From positions 62,001 to 126,000 of the forward strand of contig NZ_LZSO01000008.1 of assembly GCF_001665785.1 (NCBI RefSeq): a stretch of 64,000 bases of DNA, in the 5' to 3' direction. Positions 16,656-24,942 of this stretch are shown here, in pieces. Below the pieces are notes generated by a model that saw nothing but the letters and a program-made list of their open reading frames with translations, was not told where the DNA came from and made no database searches. Position 1 is the stretch's first letter, and every line of letters begins with the position of its first letter. The position numbers were made by a program, and so were the translations under genes. The stretch is from Mycolicibacterium peregrinum (GTDB lineage Bacteria; Actinomycetota; Actinomycetes; Mycobacteriales; Mycobacteriaceae).

Positions 16656-16829
16656 ATGAGCGCCGTCGACAAGGCCAAGAACAAGGCCGAAGAGCTCGCA
16701 GGAAAGGCCAAGGAAAAGGTCGGACAGGCCACCGGAGACAGGGACACCGAGGCCGAGGGCCACAAGGACCAGGCCAAAGGCAACCTGAAGCAGGCCGGGG
16801 AGAAGATCAAGGACGCCTTCAAGGACTGA
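16656..16829 (+). CDS. CsbD-like small stress protein
   Basis: A 57-residue, highly charged Lys/Glu/Ala-rich protein. The pattern KAKNKAEELAGKAKEKVGQATG followed by a second DQAKGNLKQAGEKIKDAFKD unit is the CsbD domain, known as a general-stress protein of unknown function. The ATG follows a clear AAGGAGAAG site. It sits 110 nt after the cassette and 10 nt before the PerM gene. Confidence 0.88.
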   Translation: MSAVDKAKNKAEELAGKAKEKVGQATGDRDTEAEGHKDQAKGNLKQAGEKIKDAFKD

Positions 16830-16839
16830 CCCCACGACG

Positions 16840-18027
16840 ATGTCTGGTCGTGATGCATCGGCCGCAGGTGCCGATGCGGCCCACGACAAATCCGTCGGTC
16901 AACCCCACACCGAGGCCGAAGGTGACGTGATCGTCGCCGCGGAGAAGAGCGCGGCGGAGATCAGCTCGCCAGCCCACCCGCTGGGCGAGGCGGGGCCGCG
17001 CTTCAACCGCGCTTCACCCTTCATGATCGGTATGGCCGGCGCGGCAGGGGTCGCCGTCACCTACGGCGGCATCGAGTTGCTGATCGCAGCGCGCGGGGCG
17101 GTAATCCTCATCGTCGTCGCCGGGTTCGTCGCGATCGGCCTTGAGCCTGCCGTGTCCTGGTTGGTGCGCCACCGGATCCCGCGCTGGGCCGCGGTGACGG
17201 TGGTGTTCTTGGCGGCCATCCTCATGGTCGCGGGGTTCGTGGCGGCCGCGATTCCGCCGCTGGTCACCCAGGGCAGCGCACTCGTCCACAACGCTCCCGA
17301 CTACCTGCATGACCTGCAACACCGATACCCGATCGTCGACCAGCTGGACAACCGATTCCACCTGCAGGACAAGCTCAATGGTGCACTCGCAGGCGGAAAC
17401 GCTTCCGCCTTGGCCGGTGGCATCGTCGGTGCCGGGAAAATCGTCGTCGGCGCGGTCAGCGGGGCGGTGATCGTACTGGTGCTCACCGTCTACTTTCTGG
17501 CGAATTTCGCGCGTATCCGCGCTGCGCTCTACCGGCTGGCGCCGCATTCTCGTCGTCCCCGGACGATCTTGATCGGCGATGCGATCTTCGCCAAAGTCGG
17601 CGGATACGTGCTGGGCAACATCCTGGTATCGGTCGTGACCGCAGTTCTCACCTTCATCTGGCTGATGGTGTTCGACGTGCCGTACCCGTTGCTGCTCGCC
17701 GTACTGGTCGCGGTGCTGGACCTGATTCCGATCGTCGGTTCGACGCTCGCCGGCATCATCGTCGCCCTGGTGGCTTTGACTGTGTCGGTACCTGTTTCGC
17801 TCGCCACGGTCGTGTTCTTCGTCGCGCTGCGACTGGTCGAGGACTACCTGCTGGTGCCGCGGATCATCGGGCGGACCGTCGAGGTGCCACCCTTGGTCAC
17901 TGTCGTCGCGGTACTGCTCGGAGGGGCGTTACTCGGAATCGTCGGCGCATTACTGGCCATCCCGATAGCTGCCGCAATCCTGCTACTGGCGCGCGAGACG
18001 CTCTTCCCGCAGCTCGACCGTCGATGA
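16840..18027 (+). CDS. AI-2E/PerM-family membrane transporter
   Basis: A 395-residue protein with a charged N-terminal tail of about 65 residues and then seven to eight membrane segments. The C-terminal LLVPRIIGRTVEVPPLVTVVAVLLGGALLGIVGALLAIP stretch is the hallmark of the PerM/AI-2E family. Relatives export signalling molecules or act as Na+/H+ antiporters; the substrate here is unknown. It converges with gtrA across a 25-nt gap. Confidence 0.88.
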   Translation: MSGRDASAAGADAAHDKSVGQPHTEAEGDVIVAAEKSAAEISSPAHPLGEAGPRFNRASPFMIGMAGAAGVAVTYGGIELLIAARGAVILIVVAGFVAIGLEPAVSWLVRHRIPRWAAVTVVFLAAILMVAGFVAAAIPPLVTQGSALVHNAPDYLHDLQHRYPIVDQLDNRFHLQDKLNGALAGGNASALAGGIVGAGKIVVGAVSGAVIVLVLTVYFLANFARIRAALYRLAPHSRRPRTILIGDAIFAKVGGYVLGNILVSVVTAVLTFIWLMVFDVPYPLLLAVLVAVLDLIPIVGSTLAGIIVALVALTVSVPVSLATVVFFVALRLVEDYLLVPRIIGRTVEVPPLVTVVAVLLGGALLGIVGALLAIPIAAAILLLARETLFPQLDRR

Positions 18028-18052
18028 CCCGTCTGACATCGGGGCCGAGATG

Positions 18053-18742
18053 TCAGGAACTCTTCGACACGGGGTCCGACGAGTCGCCCAGCTGACGCGC
18101 CTTCGAGCGACGGCCGGGCCGACGGAGGACCCCGTCTGATCCGCGCGTGCGCAGCGGCGTCACAGTCGCGGGCTTATGGAGCTCGGAATGGTTCTCCAGC
18201 GCTTCGGCGAAGCCGCCACCGGTGAGCGTGGATTCCAGTGCCAGGTCGGGCTTGTCGACGAACTCGTCGGGGAACACCCAGCGGCGGAACGCCCAGAACC
18301 GGAAGGCCATCTGAAGCAGGTTGCCCAGGATGTAGGCCGAGATGAAGTCGGCGATGTTCTCGACCGTCAGTGAGACCTCGGGAACCCGAAGGCCGAGCAC
18401 ATAGCTGGAGAAATACAGCGGAAGCATCGACAGCAGCACACCCACGCCGCTGAACGCGAAGAAGAGCAAGGCCTCGTGGTGGCGCTCGCGGCCGCCGCGG
18501 TTCTGGAAGCTCCATTCCCGGTTGAGGATGTAGGAGGCAATGACTGCGACAATGCCGGCGATGATCTTGGCGGTGACCGGTTTGGGTTCCAGCACCGTGA
18601 GCTTGAGGGTGTAGAAAATGGCCGAATCGATGACAAACGTCGTCGCGCCGACGATCGCGAACTTGATCAGCTCGTGATGCCGCTCGGCGTAGGGACGGAC
18701 GAACCGCGGCAATCGAGCGATTGTCGCATCGGCAAAGGACAC
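18053..18742 (-). CDS. GtrA-family membrane protein (Rv3277-like)
   Basis: A 229-residue protein with four membrane helices in the GtrA pattern (KFAIVGATTFVIDSAIFYTL, then SYILNREWSFQNRGG, ending in FRFWAFRRWVF). GtrA proteins are thought to move polyprenyl-linked sugars across the membrane in cell-wall or O-antigen glucosylation. A ~65-residue hydrophilic C-terminal tail is added. The start is GTG with no strong ribosome site, so leaderless translation is possible. The gene diverges from purK, as in M. tuberculosis. Confidence 0.87.
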   Translation of the reverse strand: MSFADATIARLPRFVRPYAERHHELIKFAIVGATTFVIDSAIFYTLKLTVLEPKPVTAKIIAGIVAVIASYILNREWSFQNRGGRERHHEALLFFAFSGVGVLLSMLPLYFSSYVLGLRVPEVSLTVENIADFISAYILGNLLQMAFRFWAFRRWVFPDEFVDKPDLALESTLTGGGFAEALENHSELHKPATVTPLRTRGSDGVLRRPGRRSKARQLGDSSDPVSKSS

Positions 18743-18823
18743 AACTAGGCAGTGTACGTAAATGCCCCGTCGGATGCCGCATCGTTGCGGGCCCCGGACC
18801 TTAACCGCAGGTCAATGCGCCGG

Positions 18824-18840
18824 TCATGACGAAGTCATGA
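18824..18840. promoter_or_regulatory. Perfect inverted repeat upstream of purK, candidate operator
   Basis: TCATGAC-GAA-GTCATGA is a 7+7 bp perfect inverted repeat with a 3-nt centre ending 16 nt before the purK ATG. A further CATGAC half site lies at 18849-18854. The size and spacing fit a dimeric repressor site. No regulator is named. Confidence 0.5.
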
Positions 18841-18856
18841 ATTCGCGCATGACACC

Positions 18857-20086
18857 ATGGAGTGCGTGCCGACAACTCCCCAGAAGCCGCCTTCGCCCGT
18901 GAGCAGGCGGAATCCGACAGTGGTGATGATCGGCGGCGGCCAGCTCGCCCGGATGACCCACCAGGCGGCCGTCGCGCTGGGGCAGACCCTGCGGGTGCTG
19001 TCCGCCGGTCCGGACGAATCCGCCGCGCAGGTCACTCCTGATGTCGTCATCGGCTCCCACACCGACCTGGACGCGCTGCGCCGGGCGGCGGACGGCGCGA
19101 CGGTGTTGACGTTCGACCACGAGCACGTGCCCACCGAACACCTGGACACACTCGTGGCCGAAGGCGTCACGGTCAACCCGCCGCCGCAGGCGCTCGTGCA
19201 TGCCCAGGACAAGCTGCTCATGCGTCGCAAGCTGCACAGCCTGGGTGTCCCGGTGCCGCGCTTCGCCGAGATCACCTCGGTCGCCGACGTCGAGGAATTC
19301 GTGCGGGAGATCGACGGCCCGGTGGTGATCAAGACCGTGCGCGGCGGCTACGACGGCAAGGGCGTGGTGATGGCCGACGACCTGGCGACCGCGCGCGAGG
19401 TCGTGGCCGGCTACCTGGCCGACGGGGTACCGGTGCTGGCCGAGGAACGGGTCGCGATGCGCCGGGAACTGGCCGCGCTGGTGGCGCGCTCTCCGTTCGG
19501 ACAGGGAGCGGCCTGGCCCGTCGTCGAAACGGTGCAACGCAACGGTATCTGCGTCGAGGTGTACGCGCCGGCTCCCGGACTGTCCGACGAACTCGGCTCG
19601 GCCGCACAGGAACTCGGCCTGCGAGTGGCGAACGAACTCGGCGTCGTCGGGGTGCTGGCGGTCGAGTTGTTCGAGACGGTCGACGGCACGCTGCTGGTCA
19701 ACGAGTTGGCGATGCGTCCGCACAACTCCGGGCACTGGACCATGGACGGTGCGGTCACCAGCCAGTTCGAGCAGCATCTGCGGGCCGTGCTGGACTACCC
19801 GTTGGGTGACACCTCTGCGATTGCCCCGGCCGCGGTGATGGCCAACGTGCTGGGGGCTCCCGAGACACCGGCGATGTCGATGGACGAGCGCCTGCACCAC
19901 CTCTTCGCGCGGATCCCCGACGCGAAGGTGCACCTGTACGGCAAGGGTGAGCGGCCCGGACGCAAACTCGGACACGTCAACATCATCGGCACGGACATGG
20001 ATGAACTTCGCGAGCGTGCGGTGCGTGCGGCGCACTGGTTGTCGCACGGCGAGTGGACCGACGGATGGGATGAACATGGCGAGTAA
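18857..20086 (+). CDS. purK: 5-(carboxyamino)imidazole ribonucleotide synthase
   Basis: A 409-residue ATP-grasp enzyme that carboxylates AIR with bicarbonate and ATP in purine synthesis. [12 protein letters not shown] is the N-terminal glycine motif, [12 protein letters not shown] the ATP-grasp lysine loop and [14 protein letters not shown] the metal-binding end. Full length. GTG three codons downstream of the ATG is an alternative start; neither has a strong ribosome site. It overlaps purE by 11 nt, so the two enzymes of the AIR to CAIR step are cotranslated. Confidence 0.95.
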   Translation: MECVPTTPQKPPSPVSRRNPTVVMIGGGQLARMTHQAAVALGQTLRVLSAGPDESAAQVTPDVVIGSHTDLDALRRAADGATVLTFDHEHVPTEHLDTLVAEGVTVNPPPQALVHAQDKLLMRRKLHSLGVPVPRFAEITSVADVEEFVREIDGPVVIKTVRGGYDGKGVVMADDLATAREVVAGYLADGVPVLAEERVAMRRELAALVARSPFGQGAAWPVVETVQRNGICVEVYAPAPGLSDELGSAAQELGLRVANELGVVGVLAVELFETVDGTLLVNELAMRPHNSGHWTMDGAVTSQFEQHLRAVLDYPLGDTSAIAPAAVMANVLGAPETPAMSMDERLHHLFARIPDAKVHLYGKGERPGRKLGHVNIIGTDMDELRERAVRAAHWLSHGEWTDGWDEHGE

Positions 20087-20612
20087 TGCCGAGCGAGAAG
20101 CGAATGCGGACCGCGCATCAGCACGGGTTGGCCTCATCATGGGCAGCGACAGTGACTGGTCGGTGATGTCCGACGCGGCCACCGCACTCGCAGAGTTCGA
20201 GGTGCCGTTCGAGGTCGGTGTCGTCTCGGCGCACCGCACCCCGCAGCGGATGCTCGACTACGCCAAGACCGCCGCAGAGCGGGGGATCGAGGTGATCATC
20301 GCCGGAGCGGGTGGCGCGGCGCACCTCCCCGGCATGGTGGCGTCCGCGACACCGCTTCCGGTCATCGGCGTCCCGGTGCCGCTGGCCCGTCTCGACGGCA
20401 TGGACTCCTTGCTGTCGATCGTGCAGATGCCGGCCGGGGTGCCGGTGGCCACGGTTTCCATTGGCGGAGCACGCAATGCGGGCTTGCTGGCCGTACGGAT
20501 CCTCGGTTCGTCAGATCCCGCACTGCAGGCCCGGATGGTGAAATTCCAGGCGGATCTGGAAACCATGGTGTTGGAGAAGGATGCCGCTCTGCGTGATCGC
20601 CTGCTGGGCTGA
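20076..20612 (+). CDS. purE: 5-(carboxyamino)imidazole ribonucleotide mutase
   Basis: A 178-residue class I PurE that moves the carboxylate of N5-CAIR to C4. GSDSDWSVM and SAHRTPQRM are the substrate-binding motifs and [10 protein letters not shown] the third. The ATG inside the end of purK is chosen; another in-frame ATG lies two codons upstream. It converges with the TetR gene 17 nt further on. Confidence 0.95.
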   Translation: MASNAEREANADRASARVGLIMGSDSDWSVMSDAATALAEFEVPFEVGVVSAHRTPQRMLDYAKTAAERGIEVIIAGAGGAAHLPGMVASATPLPVIGVPVPLARLDGMDSLLSIVQMPAGVPVATVSIGGARNAGLLAVRILGSSDPALQARMVKFQADLETMVLEKDAALRDRLLG

Positions 20613-20629
20613 CTGGGTCGCCGGCTGAC

Positions 20630-21286
20630 TCAATCCCCGATGAGCTCGCGAATGCGGGACGTCAGGGACTCGACCGGTTCATCGGTCGACATCACCACGA
20701 CGGCGGTGCGGCCGTTACCGCCCCGGTAGATCGGCCAGGTCGCGGCCAGCGCCTCGGCGAGGTCCGACCGCGGGTTGGTCACGTCGCCGCGCAACCATCG
20801 GCGCAGGACATGGTTGTGCGCGGCGACGACGGCGTTGGCGAATAGTTCCGCGCGCAGGCCTGCCGTCCAATCCTCGGTCTGCGTGGTCCGTAGGTGTTTG
20901 GTGAACAGCCGGACATACCGGGACACCACCGCTGTTTCGAAGTCGCGCAGGGCAGGTACCGAGCGGGTGAGCCGGTACCGCGTCCGGGCCCGCTCGCCTT
21001 CGGCGAGATAGTTCTCGAATACCGAGGTGGTCGCCACCGCGATGACCTCGGCGGGCAGCGTTTCGGCCGGTGCCGCCGACAATCTCTCGTCGGCGCGGCG
21101 CAGCAGCGCCTCGTGATCGGGAAAGATCAACGCCTCTTTCGATCCGAACTGACGGAACGCAGTGGTGCGTCCCACCCCCGCCCGTGTCGCGATGTCGTCG
21201 ACGCTGGTGGCCTCGTAGCCACGCTCCTCGAACAACTCGAATGCCGCGCTCACCAGGCGCTCCCGGGTACTTGGCAGGTCGGGCAT
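20630..21286 (-). CDS. TetR-family regulator divergent from fadE25
   Basis: A 218-residue TetR protein. The helix-turn-helix is at about residues 25-50 (TSVDDIATRAGVGRTTAFRQFGSKEAL), followed by an all-helical ligand domain. The ATG after an AAAGGTG site is chosen over longer starts that would cross the operator-like repeats. Divergence from fadE25 and the repeats between them suggest autoregulation and control of the acyl-CoA dehydrogenase, with an acyl-CoA as likely ligand. It has no counterpart between purE and fadE25 in the M. tuberculosis order that I recall. Confidence 0.88.
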   Translation of the reverse strand: MPDLPSTRERLVSAAFELFEERGYEATSVDDIATRAGVGRTTAFRQFGSKEALIFPDHEALLRRADERLSAAPAETLPAEVIAVATTSVFENYLAEGERARTRYRLTRSVPALRDFETAVVSRYVRLFTKHLRTTQTEDWTAGLRAELFANAVVAAHNHVLRRWLRGDVTNPRSDLAEALAATWPIYRGGNGRTAVVVMSTDEPVESLTSRIRELIGD

Positions 21287-21300
21287 GAGTGCACCTTTCA

Positions 21301-21336
21301 TGGTACTGAGTGCCGATGCTATGGTACTGGGTACCA
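21301..21336. promoter_or_regulatory. Two operator-like repeats between tetR and fadE25
   Basis: TGGTACTGGGTACCA (21322-21336) is a perfect 6+6 bp palindrome with a 3-nt centre. TGGTACTGAGTGCC (21301-21314) is a second, imperfect copy in the same orientation 21 bases upstream, two helical turns away. Both lie between the divergent starts, as expected for a TetR operator. Confidence 0.65.
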
Positions 21337-21421
21337 AAAGTAGCAGGGCGATGTACTCGATGTGCAGTCCGCGCAACGATTGATCCAAGAGAGCCAAGGG
21401 CTGAAAGCGAAGGAGAAGATC

Positions 21422-22591
21422 ATGGCTGGTTGGGCCGGTAACCCATCATTCGATCTGTTTCAGTTGCCGGAGGAGCACCAGGAGCTTCGGGCGGCAATTC
21501 GGGCGCTGGCGGAGAAGGAAATTGCCCCGCACGCTGCCGACGTCGACGAGAATGCGCGTTTCCCGGAAGAAGCTCTGCAGGCCCTGAACGCCTCGGGCTT
21601 CAACGCGATTCACGTGCCGGAGGAGTACGGCGGCCAGGGCGCGGACTCGGTCGCGGCCTGCATCGTGATCGAGGAAGTGGCCCGGGTGGATTGCTCGGCG
21701 TCGCTGATCCCGGCGGTCAACAAGCTGGGCACCATGGGCCTGATCCTCCGCGGCTCGGATGAGCTGAAGAAGCAGGTGCTGCCGTCGCTCGCCTCGGGTG
21801 AGGCGATGGCGTCCTACGCGCTGTCCGAGCGCGAGGCGGGCAGCGACGCCGCCGGCATGCGCACCCGCGCCAAGGCCGACGGTGACGGGTGGATCCTCAA
21901 CGGCACCAAGTGCTGGATCACCAACGGCGGGAAGTCGACCTGGTACACCGTCATGGCGGTGACCGACCCCGACAAGGGCGCCAACGGCATCTCGGCGTTC
22001 ATGGTCCACAAGGACGACGAGGGCTTCGTCGTCGGCCCCAAGGAGCGCAAGCTCGGCATCAAGGGCAGCCCGACGACCGAGTTGTATTTCGAGAACTGCC
22101 GCGTTCCGGGGGACCGGATCATCGGCGATCCCGGCACCGGGTTCAAGACCGCGCTGGCCACACTGGATCACACGCGCCCGACCATCGGTGCGCAAGCCGT
22201 CGGTATCGCTCAGGGTGCGTTGGACGCGGCGATCGCCTACACCAAGGACCGCAAGCAGTTCGGCCGTCCGGTCAGTGACAACCAGGGCGTGCAGTTCATG
22301 CTCGCCGACATGGCGATGAAGGTGGAGGCCGCGCGGTTGATGGTGTACTCGGCCGCGGCGCGCGCCGAGCGCGGGGAGGGCAACCTCGGCTTCATCTCCG
22401 CGGCGAGCAAGTGCCTGGCCTCGGATGTGGCCATGGAGGTCACCACCGATGCAGTGCAGCTGTTCGGCGGCGCCGGTTACACGGTGGACTTCCCGGTCGA
22501 GCGCATGATGCGTGACGCCAAGATCACCCAGATCTACGAGGGCACCAACCAGATTCAGCGCGTGGTCATGAGCCGCGCCTTGCTGAAGTAA
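21422..22591 (+). CDS. fadE25: Acyl-CoA dehydrogenase FadE25
   Basis: A 389-residue acyl-CoA dehydrogenase, the same length as M. tuberculosis FadE25. SYALSEREAGSDAAGM and KCWITNGGKSTWYTVMAV are the signature 1 and flavin regions, DRKQFGRPVSDNQGVQFMLADM signature 2, and IYEGTNQIQR the region of the catalytic Glu. It performs the first beta-oxidation step on an acyl-CoA and donates electrons to ETF. The ATG follows GAAGGAGAAG. A strong hairpin and an IS110 element follow it. Confidence 0.94.
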   Translation: MAGWAGNPSFDLFQLPEEHQELRAAIRALAEKEIAPHAADVDENARFPEEALQALNASGFNAIHVPEEYGGQGADSVAACIVIEEVARVDCSASLIPAVNKLGTMGLILRGSDELKKQVLPSLASGEAMASYALSEREAGSDAAGMRTRAKADGDGWILNGTKCWITNGGKSTWYTVMAVTDPDKGANGISAFMVHKDDEGFVVGPKERKLGIKGSPTTELYFENCRVPGDRIIGDPGTGFKTALATLDHTRPTIGAQAVGIAQGALDAAIAYTKDRKQFGRPVSDNQGVQFMLADMAMKVEAARLMVYSAAARAERGEGNLGFISAASKCLASDVAMEVTTDAVQLFGGAGYTVDFPVERMMRDAKITQIYEGTNQIQRVVMSRALLK

Positions 22592-22606
22592 CTTCGCGAC
22601 ACCCGG

Positions 22607-22655
22607 TGGCCAGTTGTCGCACGCTTTCATCGAAAGGCTGTGCGATAACTGGCCA
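22607..22655 (+). terminator. Long hairpin after fadE25
   Basis: TGGCCAGTTGTCGCAC pairs with GTGCGATAACTGGCCA through 16 positions with one wobble, and the loop can pair again (CTTTC/GAAAG). It begins 15 nt after the stop, fitting a terminator. It could instead belong to the left end of the adjoining insertion element. Confidence 0.6.
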
Positions 22656-24212
22656 TTGGGCTTTTCGGGGCACGTTGAGCTGATAGGCCGTGAGTAGTTA
22701 CTGGGCGGATTCTCTATGGAGGTCCGGTTCAGAGGAGGCTGCTCATGTCGGTGTTGGATGTTGCGCTTGATCCTGCGACGGTGATCGTTGCGGTGGACCC
22801 GGGCAAGGTGCTCAATCGCGTGTGGGTTAGTAACGGTTCGGGGTTGCTGACTGCGCCGGCCTCGTTGCCGGTGTCACGGGACGGCATTGCCCGACTCGAC
22901 CGGTTGCTTGTCGAGCACCGCGCCACCGAGCCGGTGATAGCAATCGAAGCGACGGGCAGCCTGCACCGATCGTGGGTCGTTGAACTTGAACGCCGTCATC
23001 CCGGCTCGGTGCGATTGTTCGCGCCCTCAGAGACGAAAGCGGCCCGAATTCAGTTGGGGTCGGGCAGGTTCAAGACTGATGACCGCGATTGCGCGGCGCT
23101 GACATATCTGGCTCGTCAGGGAGCGGGCCGACCACATGCTGAAGAGTCGGCGGTTGATGCGTTGCGCGCGGCGGTGCGCCATCGCCGCGGTTTGGTGGCC
23201 GACCGACGCGTCGCCCAACAGCGGATGCACGATCAGCTCAACGCCCTGTGTCCCGGCCTATCGGCGCCCGCTGGCCACGGACGTTGTTTGCCGCTGGAGT
23301 CCTCGACCGGGCTGGCGGTGTTGGCGTGCGCGGTGGCGTTCGCGGGTCGGCCGCCACGATTGCCGTCGTTGGTATGCCGGGCCCCCGGACGCCTGAGCGC
23401 GCGTACCGCGCAGTATTGGATACAACGCTGGCGTGGCTGCCTGCCGCCGCCAGCCGATGCCGATCAACGCGCCCGGCGGCTCGGGCGTGACCTGGACCGA
23501 TACCGGTGCTTGCAGTCCGACATCGCCGCGGTTGGTGAGGAGATTGAGCAGTTGCTCGCCGACACCGATGGCCAGATTTTGACCACCCTTCCCGGTGTCG
23601 CCTCGATCCGCGCTGCAGCTTTCGCTGCTCACAGCCTTCCTATCGAGCGTTTTCCTGATGCCGAACATCTCTACTCGGCAACGGGTTTGGCGCCTGCGGT
23701 GTATGAATCAGCCACCCTGCACCGCCGCGGCCACATCTCCCGGCAAGGATTGTCCGAGCACCGCGACGCCCTCATGGGCATGGCCTGGGGCCTGTCTCAA
23801 AGTTCGCCAGGTTTCGCCCAGCGCTACGCCGAACTACGGGCTCGCGGAATGGCCCCCATCCAGGCCCGGGTCGCACTGGCCCGCACCGTGTGCCGGTTGG
23901 CCTACCGACTTCTCACAACCCAACAACCCTTCGATGAACAGCGCTATCGTCGAGGAAGGCGCAGCGGCGAACGGTGACGGCTATCAGAGCTATGCCGCAC
24001 GACGGCGAAACCTAGCTTGCCGCCCGCTCGCCCTGGGCCGCCCATCACGGCGCACACGAAAGCATGCCTGGCCCCAAACGGCGTCTGATCAGCCTGCCGG
24101 ACCCGCGACCCACCAACCCTCACCGACGCACTGTTCATCGCGCGAAAAGCCGGACATCCCGCCCGGCTGCCGAACCACGCACAACACCCACTATTGACTG
24201 CTGACGCGAAAG
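22656..24212 (+). mobile_element. IS110-family insertion element, approximate extent
   Basis: The transposase gene is flanked by about 90-150 nt of non-coding DNA on the left and 235 nt on the right before the intact TIGR03089 gene. IS110 elements lack conventional terminal inverted repeats and make no clear target duplications, so the ends cannot be fixed from this sequence alone; the limits given are the outermost positions compatible with intact neighbours. The right non-coding part shows no convincing gene. One of these flanks should encode the guide (bridge) RNA known for this family. Confidence 0.55.
22745..23977 (+). CDS. IS110-family transposase (DEDD RuvC-like recombinase)
   Basis: A 410-residue transposase that appears intact. 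The RuvC-like N-terminal domain keeps Asp18 (AVDPGK), Glu68 (AIEATG), Asp112 and Asp115 (KTDDRD). The C-terminal IS116/IS110/IS902 domain has LPGVASIRAAAF, then YSATGLAPAVYESA with a candidate catalytic serine (Ser322), and HISRQGLSEHRDALMGMAW. The ATG follows AGAGGAGG. With its guide RNA, such an enzyme inserts the element into short specific targets. No frameshift is seen, so it may be active. Confidence 0.92.
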   Translation: MSVLDVALDPATVIVAVDPGKVLNRVWVSNGSGLLTAPASLPVSRDGIARLDRLLVEHRATEPVIAIEATGSLHRSWVVELERRHPGSVRLFAPSETKAARIQLGSGRFKTDDRDCAALTYLARQGAGRPHAEESAVDALRAAVRHRRGLVADRRVAQQRMHDQLNALCPGLSAPAGHGRCLPLESSTGLAVLACAVAFAGRPPRLPSLVCRAPGRLSARTAQYWIQRWRGCLPPPADADQRARRLGRDLDRYRCLQSDIAAVGEEIEQLLADTDGQILTTLPGVASIRAAAFAAHSLPIERFPDAEHLYSATGLAPAVYESATLHRRGHISRQGLSEHRDALMGMAWGLSQSSPGFAQRYAELRARGMAPIQARVALARTVCRLAYRLLTTQQPFDEQRYRRGRRSGER

Positions 24213-24917
24213 CTAGCCGCGGGTGACTTTCTCCGTGGTGCGACGCCGTTCTTGTGCGCCCGCATCGGGATTGGCCACCTGCACGAGTGACGCCCCGGCG
24301 GCGAACACTGCGATCAGATTCGCGACGAGCTCGTCTGGGGTGGCCCACGCTGCGGTCGAGAGCACTCGGTCGTCGGCGGTGAAACCCTGTGTGGCAGAGG
24401 CATTCCGGGCCGCCTCCAGTACCTCGGAGACCGATCGTCCGGCCAGGGCCGGGCCCGGAACGCGCTCGGGCACGATCTGGTCGCCGTGGACCCGCACCGC
24501 GGTGGCGTAGTCGGTGACCCCGATCGGCAGATCCGGCGCCGGCTTGCCGAACGGGTCGAGCGACAGCACCGCGACCTCGCCACCGGAGACCGCGTCGTCG
24601 GCCTCGTCGAGCCGGTCCCGGGTGGACAGGGCCACGTCAGCGTCTCCGTCCAGCACTACTTCGGCACCGATCCACCAGATCCCGAACAGTGCCGCGGCGG
24701 TCTGCCAGTGCGCGGGCAGGAGCACCGCCACCCGGGTCCCTGGGCCGGCGCCCATCTCGTCGCGCAGCAGGTTGGCGGTCTTGGCGGCCCAGTTGGCCAT
24801 GGTCACCGTCGACAACTCGATGCGCTCACCGGTCGCGTCGTCGTAGTAGGTGATCCGTGGACCTGCCGGGTCCGCGGCCAACAACGGATCTAGGATCGCA
24901 GCGCTGACTGTGCTCAT
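24213..24917 (-). CDS. TIGR03089 family protein (Rv3268-like)
   Basis: A 234-residue protein resembling the N-terminal part of acyl-adenylating enzymes (RITYYDDATGERIELS, then NWAAKTANLLRDE and VAVLLPAHWQTAAALFGIWWIGAEVVL) but lacking the adenylation motifs and C-terminal domain. The family is actinobacterial and of unknown function. It lies 25 nt downstream of lcp1 in the same direction, as in M. tuberculosis, and is undamaged by the neighbouring insertion. No catalytic role is supported. Confidence 0.85.
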   Translation of the reverse strand: MSTVSAAILDPLLAADPAGPRITYYDDATGERIELSTVTMANWAAKTANLLRDEMGAGPGTRVAVLLPAHWQTAAALFGIWWIGAEVVLDGDADVALSTRDRLDEADDAVSGGEVAVLSLDPFGKPAPDLPIGVTDYATAVRVHGDQIVPERVPGPALAGRSVSEVLEAARNASATQGFTADDRVLSTAAWATPDELVANLIAVFAAGASLVQVANPDAGAQERRRTTEKVTRG

Positions 24918-24942
24918 AGCCTCTGGTTTTACTCGAGGACGA

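Noticed and set aside
23595..24197. Second open frame overlapping the IS110 transposase 3' end and running into the right flank
   Set aside because: The overlap part is a frame shadow and the tail is Pro/Arg-rich without any motif; a second IS110 gene is not expected.
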